This document shows positions 44,643 through 50,968 of a stretch of DNA of 50,968 bases, piece after piece (the stretch's first letter is position 1; every line of letters begins with the position of its first letter). The notes beneath the pieces were generated by a model. The model was given only the letters and a program-made list of their open reading frames with translations, did no database searches and was not told the DNA's origin. This DNA comes from Oscillospiraceae bacterium (GTDB taxonomy: Bacteria; Bacillota; Clostridia; Oscillospirales; CAG-272), in the NCBI GenBank assembly GCA_015063685.1, contig SVTR01000027.1:1-50968 (forward strand), written 5' to 3'. The translations under genes were made by a program, and so were the position numbers.

Positions 44643-44799
44643 ATTGTTGTTTGCGTGGGCTTACTATGAACCCGTAGGGGCGAACTGCGTTCGCCCGCCG
44701 TTCCCCAAAAGCCTTTGCTTATCAATATACTTTTTATTACGGGCGAACACAGTTCGCCCCTACGACCATGTTGCTCAGAAAACCGTAAACAACAATTTA
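44640..44799. repeat. 160-bp M2-type palindromic element, copy 2
   Basis: Ends TAAATTGTTGTTT (44640-44652) and AAACAACAATTTA (44787-44799), core GTAGGGGCGAAC ... GTTCGCCCCTAC. Differs from the copy at 27657 at one base (C for T at 44699). It begins inside the stop codon of the TerB gene. Confidence 0.92.
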
Positions 44800-44991
44800 C
44801 CTGCCTAACTACCCATCGCGGGATGTAGTTCGCATGGGTTGAATAACCCCGAGCCAGAGCCCCACCGCAGGTGGTAAACAACAATTTACCTGCCTAACTA
44901 CCCATCGCGGGATGCAGTTCGCATGGGTTAAACATCCCCGGCGTTGGCAGGCGGCACGGCCGCCCCCACCGCAGGTGGTAAAAAACATTTA
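44800..44991 (+). repeat. Two tandem M3-type modules
   Basis: 44800-44888 and 44889-44991 both begin CCTGCCTAACTACCCATCGC and share CGCATGGGTT and CCACCGCAGGTGG-TAAA. The second has GGCGGCACGGCCGCC in place of the GAGCCAGAGCC segment and a degenerate end AAAAACATTTA. Confidence 0.88.
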
Positions 44992-45002
44992 CCGTAAACC
45001 AA

Positions 45003-45038
45003 AGAAAGGATCTTCGCGTTGCGAAGCCGGAATAAACC
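45003..45038 (+). promoter_or_regulatory. Ribosome binding site separated from start by a hairpin
   Basis: AAAGGA at 45006-45011 lies about 27 nt before the ATG at 45039. Between them CTTCGC-gtt-GCGAAG (45012-45026) can fold and shorten the distance. No closer strong site is seen; GGAA at 45028 is weak. Confidence 0.5.
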
Positions 45039-46457
45039 ATGAGTGATATGAATAACCAATCTTCCCGTGAGGTTGCTATCCCCCGCCGCGTGCTGGGATC
45101 TCTGATCTCCTCTACCATGGCGGGTGTCGTCCCCCGGGCGGGAGCACCCTATATCGCCATCGGCAGAAAGGACGAGATCGCCGCGTTTCTCTCGGATCTG
45201 GAGCAGATCAACGAGGGCGGCGGTGCCATGCGCTTCCTCATCGGCCGCTACGGCAGCGGTAAGAGCTTTCTGATCCAGCTCATCCGAGGCTACGCCCTGG
45301 AGCGGGATTTCATCACCGCCGATGCCGACCTGTCCCCCGAACGCCGTCTCTACGGCAGTAACGGATCCGGCGTGGCCACCTACCGCGAGCTGATGAAAAA
45401 CCTGGCCTCTAAATCCTCTCCCGACGGCGGCGCGCTCCCCAAGCTCATCGCCCGCTGGATCAATACCCTGCAGGACGAGCTGATGGAGGAGGGTCTGTCC
45501 CCCGATGCCCCCGAATTTACCACCGCCCTGGGACGTAAGATCAACGCCACCATGCGAGAGCTTGAATTTTTAGTGGGCGGCTTCGACTTCGCCCGTGTCA
45601 TCACAGCCTACTACACCGCCTACCTGTCGGGAGACGAGAACGCCCAGCTCCGCATGAGTGCCTGCCTCCGCTGGCTCCGCGGTGAGTACGCCACCAAAGG
45701 CGAGGCGCGGCGAGATCTCGGTATCCCCGTGTCGGTCATCATTGACGATAACAACTGGTACGATTTCCTCAAGCTTTGGGCGGCGCTCGTCAAGCATCTC
45801 GGGTACCGAGGCCTGGTGGTGTTCATCGACGAATGTGTGAACCTCTATAAGATCACCCACCGCGTCAGCCGAGAGAACAACTACGAGAAGATCCTCGCCA
45901 TGTTCAACGATACCCTTCAAGGCCGCGCTCCGGGATTGGGCATCGTCTTTGGCGGCACCCCCCAGTTTTTGGAGGATCCTCGACGCGGACTCTTCAGCTA
46001 CGAGGCTCTCCGCTCCCGTCTCTGCGACAGCCGCTTTGCCATCGAAGGCGTCAAAAACCTCATCGGCCCCGTCATCCGCCTCCGCCGTCTGTCTGACGAC
46101 GAGCTGTTGGCTCTCGTCCGCCGTATGACCCAGCTCTACGGCAAATACTACAGCTGGGCGCCCCGCATCACCGACGAACAGCAGGTGGATTTCCTCAACC
46201 ATTGTCTCGCCCGCGCGGGTGCTGACAGCATGATCACACCCCGCGAGATGCTCCGCGACTATATGACCGTCCTCTCCACCCTCATGCAGAATCCCGAGGT
46301 CACCTTTGCCCACGTCATGGGGAAGGTCACCCTGAAGCCCGCCGACGGCGACGATGACGACGATCCTTGGGCACCGTCCAAGGACGAAAAGGCCGCAAGA
46401 GGGATGGATACAGAGGGGGAGAAGAAAAAGTTTGACCTTGAGGATCTGGATTTTTGA
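45039..46457 (+). CDS. BrxD-like ATP-binding protein (DUF2791)
   Basis: 472 aa. P-loop ATPase of the DUF2791/BrxD group: Walker A GRYGSGKS at residues 69-76, Walker B LVVFIDE at 259-265 (Asp264-Glu265), a sensor-like IVFGGTPQFLEDPRRG, and RLRRLSDDELLALVRRMTQLYG in the C-terminal helical part, which is followed by TPREMLRDYMTVL and an acidic tail (DGDDDDDP). BrxD is known from type 2 BREX (Pgl) phage-defence loci, where it accompanies BrxHI. Here it sits between a TerB-N/C gene and an Lhr-like helicase gene. Start: ATG at 45039; a second in-frame ATG at 45048 is possible. It is separated from its neighbours by repeats only. Confidence 0.87.
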   Translation: MSDMNNQSSREVAIPRRVLGSLISSTMAGVVPRAGAPYIAIGRKDEIAAFLSDLEQINEGGGAMRFLIGRYGSGKSFLIQLIRGYALERDFITADADLSPERRLYGSNGSGVATYRELMKNLASKSSPDGGALPKLIARWINTLQDELMEEGLSPDAPEFTTALGRKINATMRELEFLVGGFDFARVITAYYTAYLSGDENAQLRMSACLRWLRGEYATKGEARRDLGIPVSVIIDDNNWYDFLKLWAALVKHLGYRGLVVFIDECVNLYKITHRVSRENNYEKILAMFNDTLQGRAPGLGIVFGGTPQFLEDPRRGLFSYEALRSRLCDSRFAIEGVKNLIGPVIRLRRLSDDELLALVRRMTQLYGKYYSWAPRITDEQQVDFLNHCLARAGADSMITPREMLRDYMTVLSTLMQNPEVTFAHVMGKVTLKPADGDDDDDPWAPSKDEKAARGMDTEGEKKKFDLEDLDF

Positions 46458-46464
46458 GGAGAGA

Positions 46465-46633
46465 TAAATTGTTGTTTACGGGCGTATGACCAACATGGCC
46501 GTAGGGGAGGCCCTATGTGGCCTCCCGCCCAAAAGATTGTTGACCAACAAGGGTTTTGACGAGTTTAGACGACGGGCGACCACACAGGGTCGCCCCTACG
46601 GTGTAAAATATTAAATCCGCAAACAACAATTTA
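46465..46633. repeat. 169-bp M2-type element with a different core
   Basis: Same ends (46465-46477 and 46621-46633) but the core is CCGTAGGGGAGGCC...GGCCTCCCGCCC and GGGCGACC...GGTCGCCCCTACGG. It starts 8 nt after the ATPase stop codon. Confidence 0.85.
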
Positions 46634-46723
46634 CCTGTCCAACGCCCCATCGTGTGATATGGTAGGCACAGGATGCACTCCCCCCGAGCCAGAGCCCCAC
46701 CGCAGGTGGTAAACAACAATTTT
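46634..46723 (+). repeat. M3-type module
   Basis: Begins CCTGTCCAACGCCCCATCG and ends CCACCGCAGGTGG-TAAACAACAATTT. The helicase ribosome site starts 20 nt later. Confidence 0.8.
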
Positions 46724-46757
46724 TATGATTACTTCATCCTCAGGAAAGGAGCCCCAC

Positions 46758-49091
46758 ATGACCGAAGCCGATCGCATCTTTTCCCGCTTCCCCGAATTTA
46801 TCCGTGAATATATCTTCACCCACCGCTGGGAGTCTTTGCGGGCGGTGCAGGTAGCGGCGGCGAGGACTCTGTTCCTCACCGACCACCACCTCCTGCTCAC
46901 CTCGTCTACCGCCAGCGGCAAGACCGAGGCGGCCTTTTTCCCCATCCTGTCGGAGCTGTACCAAAGTCCGCCCGAGAGCGTGGGTGCCTTGTATATCGCC
47001 CCCTTGAAATCCCTCATCAACGACCAGTTTGGCCGCATGGAGGAGCTGCTTGATCTCACGGGCATTCCCGTGACGAGATGGCACGGAGACGTGGCGCAAT
47101 CCCATAAGAAAAAACTGCTGACCACCCCCCGCGGCATCCTCCAGATCACCCCCGAATCCCTGGAGGCCATGCTGATCAATCGCTCCAACGATATGCTCCG
47201 CCTCTTTGGCGACCTGCGCTATATCGTCATCGACGAGATCCATACCCTCACGGGCACCGACCGAGGCAACCAGATCATCTGCCAACTGGCGAGACTCGGC
47301 CACCTCATCGGCCGTAACCCCCGCCGCGTGGGTCTGTCGGCTACCATCGGTGACCCCACCTCTGCCGCCGAATGGCTGGCAGGCGGCACCGATATCCCCG
47401 TAGACGTCCCCACCTTCGACGAGGGCAAGATCCGCTGGCGGCTGGGCCTGGAGCATTTCTATATCCAAAACACCAAGACCGATCAGGCCTCCCAGCCCCA
47501 CGATCTCGAAGAGCAGGGAAGCGAGGACGATGCCGACATGACCCCCGAGGAGCTTGCCGCCCGTGATGCTGCCCTCAGCGACGTGGCACAGGCCATGGCC
47601 GACGGTGCGCTCCCTCATGTGCAATCTAACGCCCTGGACGCAGGCTACGAATATATGTACGATTGCGTCAAGAGCAAAAAATCTCTGGTCTTTGCCAACT
47701 CCCGCGAGGAGACCGAATACCTCTGCGCCACCTTCCGTCAGATCGCCAAGAACCGTGGCGAGCCCGATGTGTTCCTCATCCACCACGGCAATCTGTCCGC
47801 ATCTCTGCGCGAGGAGGCCGAGGCCAAGATGAAGGACGAGGAGATGTTCGCCGTCACCTGCGCCACCGTCACCATGGAGCTGGGCATCGACATCGGACGG
47901 TTGGAGCGTGTCCTGCAAAGCCAAGCCCCAAACGCCGTCACCAGCTTTCTGCAACGGCTGGGCCGCTCAGGCAGACGGGGCGAGCCCCCCGAGATGATGA
48001 TGGTCTTCCGCGAGGAGGATCCCCTGCCCAATACCCCTCTGCCCCAACTGATCCCGTGGGAGTTGCTACGGGGCATCGCTATCATCCAACTTTACATTGA
48101 GGAACGCTTCATCGAGCCGCCGTGGCGCAAAAAAATGCCCATGAGTCTTTTGTTCCACCAGACCTTGTCCATCCTGGCCGCCTCGGGCGAGCTGACCCCC
48201 AAACGATTGGCCGAGCGTGTCTTATCTCTGCCGCCCTTTGCGCAGATCACCAAGGAGGATTACCGCACCCTTATGGTGTCCATGTTAGAGCATGATTTCC
48301 TGGAGATGACCGAGGAAAAGGGGCTGATCGTTGGCATGGCGGGAGAAAGACTTCTCAAGAGCTTCAAGTTCTACGCCGTGTTCAAGGACAGCGAGGATTT
48401 CACCGTCCGCGCCGGATCGGACGAGATTGGCACCATCACCACCCCGCCCCCTGTGGGCGACCGCTTTGCCCTGGCGGGCCGCGTGTGGGAGGTGGAGGAA
48501 TTGGACATCCAGCGCAAGCTGATCTATGTCAAGCAGGTGGACGGCAAAATGGAGGTCTCCTGGCCGGGCGACTTCGGAGAGATCCACACGAGGATTGTTC
48601 AGCGGATGCGCCGTATTTTGGAAGAAGATACGGTCTACCCTTACCTCAAGCCCAACGCGCAGAAGCGCATTGAGGTGGCTCGCCACGTGGCTCGCAACAC
48701 GGGGATGTTGGAGCATTCGTTGGTTTCCCTCGGAGGCTACTCCTGGTGTCTGTTTCCCTGGCTGGGAACCCGCTCCTTCCGCACGTTGAGAAAGTTCCTT
48801 GCCCGTAACGCGGGGATGTTCAAGATCAGCCATATTGAGTTTGAAGGCTGTTATTACATGACCTTCCGTATGGAGCGGGGCAACGATTACGATCTTATCT
48901 CCCATCTTCATGGCATCGCCTCCACCGACGGCATTGATTGCCGCGCCCTGGTGGAAAGCGGGGAGCTGCCCCTCTTTGAAAAGTACGACGAGCATATCCC
49001 CGGGGAGCTGCTCCGTGCCGCCTACGCCGCCGACAGACTCCGCGCGGACGAGGCAGAGGCAAGGCTTCAGGAGATCCTCGGCGAATATTGA
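46758..49091 (+). CDS. Lhr/BrxHI-like DEAD/DEAH-box helicase
   Basis: 777 aa from the ATG at 46758 (AAAGGAG 7 nt upstream). Superfamily 2 helicase: motif I TASGKT (51-56), Ia APLKSLINDQFGRMEE, motif II DEIH (159-162), motif III GLSATIGD, motif V ATVTMELGIDIGRLERV, motif VI QRLGRSGRRG (399-408). The C-terminal 350 residues are Lhr-like (winged helix and a beta domain; VGDRFALAGRVWEVEELD, SLGGYSWCLFPWLGTRSFRTL). Lhr-type helicases move 3'-5' on DNA. BrxHI of type 2 BREX belongs to this group. It ends the cassette. In the 5' region an acidic insertion (EEQGSEDDADMTPEELAARD) separates the two RecA domains. Confidence 0.9.
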   Translation: MTEADRIFSRFPEFIREYIFTHRWESLRAVQVAAARTLFLTDHHLLLTSSTASGKTEAAFFPILSELYQSPPESVGALYIAPLKSLINDQFGRMEELLDLTGIPVTRWHGDVAQSHKKKLLTTPRGILQITPESLEAMLINRSNDMLRLFGDLRYIVIDEIHTLTGTDRGNQIICQLARLGHLIGRNPRRVGLSATIGDPTSAAEWLAGGTDIPVDVPTFDEGKIRWRLGLEHFYIQNTKTDQASQPHDLEEQGSEDDADMTPEELAARDAALSDVAQAMADGALPHVQSNALDAGYEYMYDCVKSKKSLVFANSREETEYLCATFRQIAKNRGEPDVFLIHHGNLSASLREEAEAKMKDEEMFAVTCATVTMELGIDIGRLERVLQSQAPNAVTSFLQRLGRSGRRGEPPEMMMVFREEDPLPNTPLPQLIPWELLRGIAIIQLYIEERFIEPPWRKKMPMSLLFHQTLSILAASGELTPKRLAERVLSLPPFAQITKEDYRTLMVSMLEHDFLEMTEEKGLIVGMAGERLLKSFKFYAVFKDSEDFTVRAGSDEIGTITTPPPVGDRFALAGRVWEVEELDIQRKLIYVKQVDGKMEVSWPGDFGEIHTRIVQRMRRILEEDTVYPYLKPNAQKRIEVARHVARNTGMLEHSLVSLGGYSWCLFPWLGTRSFRTLRKFLARNAGMFKISHIEFEGCYYMTFRMERGNDYDLISHLHGIASTDGIDCRALVESGELPLFEKYDEHIPGELLRAAYAADRLRADEAEARLQEILGEY

Positions 49092-49100
49092 TATTTTAAC

Positions 49101-49261
49101 GGGCATCTCTAAAAACTCATCGCACGTCGATATGACGGTGCTTTTTCCGTCATACGTCACAAAATTCTTTCGCATAGGGTCAACTATGCGTGCAGATTTT
49201 TGTTTAGTCTGACGAAAAAATCTCTCGCCTCTCGCCGCACGCTGAGTATTTAGAGATGCCC
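49101..49261 (-). mobile_element. 161-bp MITE, copy 3, inverted
   Basis: GGGCATCTCTAAAAACTC ... GAGTATTTAGAGATGCCC, flanked by TAAC at 49097-49100 and 49262-49265. It lies in the opposite orientation to copies 1 and 2, between the helicase stop codon and its terminator. Confidence 0.93.
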
Positions 49262-49268
49262 TAACGTT

Positions 49269-49296
49269 AAACGCTCCTCCTATGGGGGAGCGTTTT
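49269..49296 (+). terminator. Intrinsic terminator of the helicase gene
   Basis: AACGCTCCTCC-tat-GGGGGAGCGTT followed by TTG. It would lie about 16 nt after the stop codon if the MITE and one TAAC were removed. Confidence 0.8.
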
Positions 49297-49302
49297 GAAT
49301 GG

Positions 49303-49390
49303 CAAATCGTTGTTTGCCGCAGTGCGGCGGCCATCGCTCGGGGTAGTGCATCCTGTGTGTACCGCATCTCGCGATGGGCGATTAGGCAGA
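49303..49390 (-). repeat. M3-type module, minus orientation
   Basis: Starts CAAATCGTTGTTTGCCGC (degenerate end), contains GCGGCGGCCATCGCTCGGGG and CGCGATGGGCGATTAGGC. Confidence 0.75.
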
Positions 49391-49593
49391 TAAATTGTTG
49401 TTTAGCGTTGTTGTGCCCCGCCTTGAGACAGTCATCCTGAGCGAGGGCGATGCCCGAGTCGAAGGATCCCACAGGAAGCAAAACCTTTTTATGACAATGG
49501 TTTTTTACAGGTATAAAGAGATCCTTCGGCGCAGCCAGCGGCCTTGCTCAGGATGACCGCGTTGGTCAGTAAACGCCCATAAACAACAATTTA
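49391..49593. repeat. 203-bp M2-type element with a third kind of core
   Basis: Ends TAAATTGTTGTTT (49391-49403) and AAACAACAATTTA (49581-49593). The core is GTCATCCTGAGC ... GAAGGATCC and GATCCTTCGG ... GCTCAGGATGAC, unrelated to the GTAGGGG cores of the other copies. Confidence 0.88.
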
Positions 49594-49680
49594 TCTAATC
49601 AACTGCCCATCGCGGGATGTAGTTCGCATGGGTTGAATAACCCCGAGCCAGAGCCGCCCCGCAGGGGCAACAACAATTTA
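49594..49680 (+). repeat. M3-type module, plus orientation
   Basis: Contains CCCATCGCGGGATG, CGCATGGGTTGAATAACCCC and ends GCCCCGCAGGGGC-AACAACAATTTA; the terminal hairpin has been replaced by GCCCC/GGGGC. Confidence 0.8.
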
Positions 49681-49700
49681 GCATTCCTATCAAAATCTTC

Positions 49701-49729
49701 TTGACAATTCCCCCGCTTTCGTGTAAAAT
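49701..49729 (+). promoter_or_regulatory. Promoter of the sugar-isomerase-like gene
   Basis: TTGACA (49701-49706), 17-nt spacer, TAAAAT (49724-49729), 20 nt after the last repeat. Confidence 0.82.
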
Positions 49730-49790
49730 ATAACCAGTAGAGTTGCTACTTATGCTTGCTTGTAATTTGAATCCCGAAAGGAGAATTATC

Positions 49791-50648
49791 ATGTATCAAT
49801 TTCCCATTGGCGCAATGCTTGAATCCTTCCGTCTGCCCACCGCTGAAGCCCTCGCGACTGCCGAAAAGATCGGTGTCAAGGGGATTCAGATGTATTCCAC
49901 CAACGGTGAGCACGCTCCCGAAAATATGACCCCTGCCAAGTGCGCTGAGCTCCTTGATATGCTCAAGTCTCACGGCCTGGTTTTCTCCGCCCTCTGCGGC
50001 GATCTTGGCCATGGCTTCGGCAATGCCGAGCTGAATCCCCAGCTCATCGAGAAGTCCAAGCGCATTGTGGATCTGTCTCTGACCCTGGAAACAGGCATCG
50101 TTACTACCCACATCGGCGTGGTGCCCACCGATCCCAACCACGACCGCTACAAGATCATGCAGGACGCCTGCTATCAGCTGGCCGAGTACGCTGACTCGGT
50201 GGGCGCACGCTTTGCCGTGGAGACCGGCCCTGAGACCTCGGCAGACCTCAAGAGGTTCCTGGATTCCCTGGGCGGCACCAAGGGCGTGGGTGTCAACCTG
50301 GACCCCGCCAACCTGGTCATGGTCACGGGGGACGATCCCGTGGCGGCTGTCCATAACCTGAAGGATTACATCGTCCACACCCACGCCAAGGACGGCGTCA
50401 TGCTCCACCGCGGCAACCCCGAGTACATCTACGGCGTGGTCCATCCCGTTCCCGAGGAGTTCCAGGGCATCCAGTACTTCGCCGAGGTGCCTCTGGGTCA
50501 GGGCAACGTCCACTTCGATACCTACCTGGCCGCTCTGGACGACATCGGCTACAAGGGCTTCCTCACCATCGAGCGGGAGTGCGGTGACACCCCCGAGGCG
50601 GATATCCGTCTGGCGGTGGAGCACTTGAACGCTGTAATGGCAAAGTAA
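49791..50648 (+). CDS. Sugar phosphate isomerase/epimerase-like TIM-barrel protein
   Basis: 285 aa from the ATG at 49791 (AAAGGAG 8 nt upstream). Xylose-isomerase-like TIM barrel (AP endonuclease 2 superfamily): [53 protein letters not shown] (metal-site Glu), [11 protein letters not shown] (metal-site Asp), [11 protein letters not shown] (His), and [10 protein letters not shown] (Glu). The four metal ligands look complete. Likely a ketose or inosose isomerase or epimerase; exact substrate unknown. Followed by a second, related TIM-barrel gene. Confidence 0.88.
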   Translation: MYQFPIGAMLESFRLPTAEALATAEKIGVKGIQMYSTNGEHAPENMTPAKCAELLDMLKSHGLVFSALCGDLGHGFGNAELNPQLIEKSKRIVDLSLTLETGIVTTHIGVVPTDPNHDRYKIMQDACYQLAEYADSVGARFAVETGPETSADLKRFLDSLGGTKGVGVNLDPANLVMVTGDDPVAAVHNLKDYIVHTHAKDGVMLHRGNPEYIYGVVHPVPEEFQGIQYFAEVPLGQGNVHFDTYLAALDDIGYKGFLTIERECGDTPEADIRLAVEHLNAVMAK

Positions 50649-50752
50649 GAGATACGAGATACAAAGATACAAGATACAAGATAGGACATCGGTCGCGTAT
50701 ATCTTGTATCTTGTATCGGCCGAGTTTACTCGGCGTGTATCTTGTATCTTTC
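50649..50752. repeat. Hairpin array with GATACAA / TTGTATC linkers
   Basis: GATACGAGATACAAAGATAC and more GATACAA units on the left face TATCTTGTATCTTGTATC on the right, then a hairpin GGCCGAG-ttta-CTCGGC, then TGTATCTTGTATC again. It lies between the two TIM-barrel genes. Confidence 0.85.
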
Positions 50753-50780
50753 CACACACAACGAAAGGAATGTATACGTC

Positions 50781-50968
50781 ATGAAGATCTCCGTCAGCTC
50801 CTACTCCTTCCAGCAGTATATCAACGCGGGCAAGCTCGCCCACTTCGACGTCATCCAAAAGGCCCACGATATGGGCTTTGAGGCCATTGAGTTCATCGAC
50901 CTCCCCGCGCCCTCCTACGAGGAGCAGGTGGCCTACGCCCATAAGCTCCGCGCCGAGGCCGACCGCCT
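50781..50968 (+). CDS. Sugar phosphate isomerase/epimerase-like protein, N-terminal part
   Basis: 62 complete codons from the ATG at 50781 to the window end (AAAGGAA 11 nt upstream): MKISVSSYSFQQYINAGKL, then AHDMGFEAIEFIDLPAPSYEEQ. The SSYSF start and the GFEAIEFID strand are typical of TIM-barrel sugar isomerases. It is distinct in sequence from its upstream neighbour. The active site lies beyond the window. Confidence 0.8.
   Translation, partial: MKISVSSYSFQQYINAGKLAHFDVIQKAHDMGFEAIEFIDLPAPSYEEQVAYAHKLRAEADR

Noticed and set aside
42733..49296. Complete BREX locus
   Set aside because: Only the BrxD and BrxHI types are present; no PglX, PglZ, BrxC/PglY, BrxA or BrxB is seen in the window.

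Overview
The window looks like the chromosome of an anaerobic, gut-type member of the Firmicutes, class Clostridia. The support is AAAGGAGG-type ribosome binding sites, TTGACA/TATAAT promoters almost all with a 17-nt spacer, a eukaryotic-type glycyl-tRNA synthetase, an IreB-family protein, tRNAs with encoded CCA, BspA-type leucine-rich repeats, and a load of host-glycan or plant-glycan genes. Coding sequence is moderately GC-rich. No prophage, insertion-sequence transposase, rRNA or CRISPR array is visible. The species cannot be named from sequence alone.

Layout. 1-2320: start of an XRE regulator (minus strand) and a DUF4838 glycan protein. 2343-8640 (mostly minus strand): radC, glyS, an FAD-dependent oxidoreductase, an ECF-S-like membrane protein, ribF and ireB. 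8741-12811: tRNA-Ser, an AraC regulator, a double-YccF membrane protein and a DUF6259 glycosidase-like protein. 12834-26142: one giant lipoprotein gene of 4390 codons (ETIPA linker, Cys/His repeats, about 1650 residues of leucine-rich repeats), transcribed divergently from the DUF6259 gene. 26200-27039: a two-TM protein. 27049-27904: gene-free, packed with several repeat families. 27985-34514: uvrB, a PHP phosphoesterase, a small membrane protein, uvrA. 34530-37615: a hairpin array, GH35 beta-galactosidase and Gfo/Idh/MocA dehydrogenase. 37630-42616: a candidate small RNA, a small protein, a serine hydrolase, two tandem tRNA-Thr, rpsU (short), prmC and ddl. 42733-49296: a three-gene cassette of a TerB-N/TerB-C protein, a BrxD-like (DUF2791) ATPase and an Lhr/BrxHI-like helicase. 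49303-50968: more repeats and two sugar-isomerase-like TIM-barrel genes, the second cut by the window end.

The two most interesting things are the cassette and the repeats. The cassette pairs the two ATPases known from type 2 BREX (BrxD and BrxHI) with a TerB-N/C protein, and has no PglX, PglZ or PglW nearby; it is a plausible DNA-processing or defence module. The repeats form several layers. (a) A 161-bp MITE has 4-bp target duplications; one copy is itself split by a related 162-bp MITE. (b) Modular elements end in TAAATTGTTGTTT / AAACAACAATTTA and carry different palindromic cores under the same ends. They follow the first two cassette genes directly, one supplies the stop codon of the TerB gene, and one lies beyond the helicase terminator. 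(c) Arrays of short unrelated hairpins are joined by a constant linker that differs between loci (ATATCGA, GTGATG, GATACAA): variable palindromes with constant spacers, the reverse of a CRISPR layout.

The carbohydrate genes (DUF4838, FAD-oxidoreductase, DUF6259, GH35, Gfo/Idh/MocA, PHP, sugar isomerases) are dispersed. With the AraC regulator they suggest a cell living on complex glycans.
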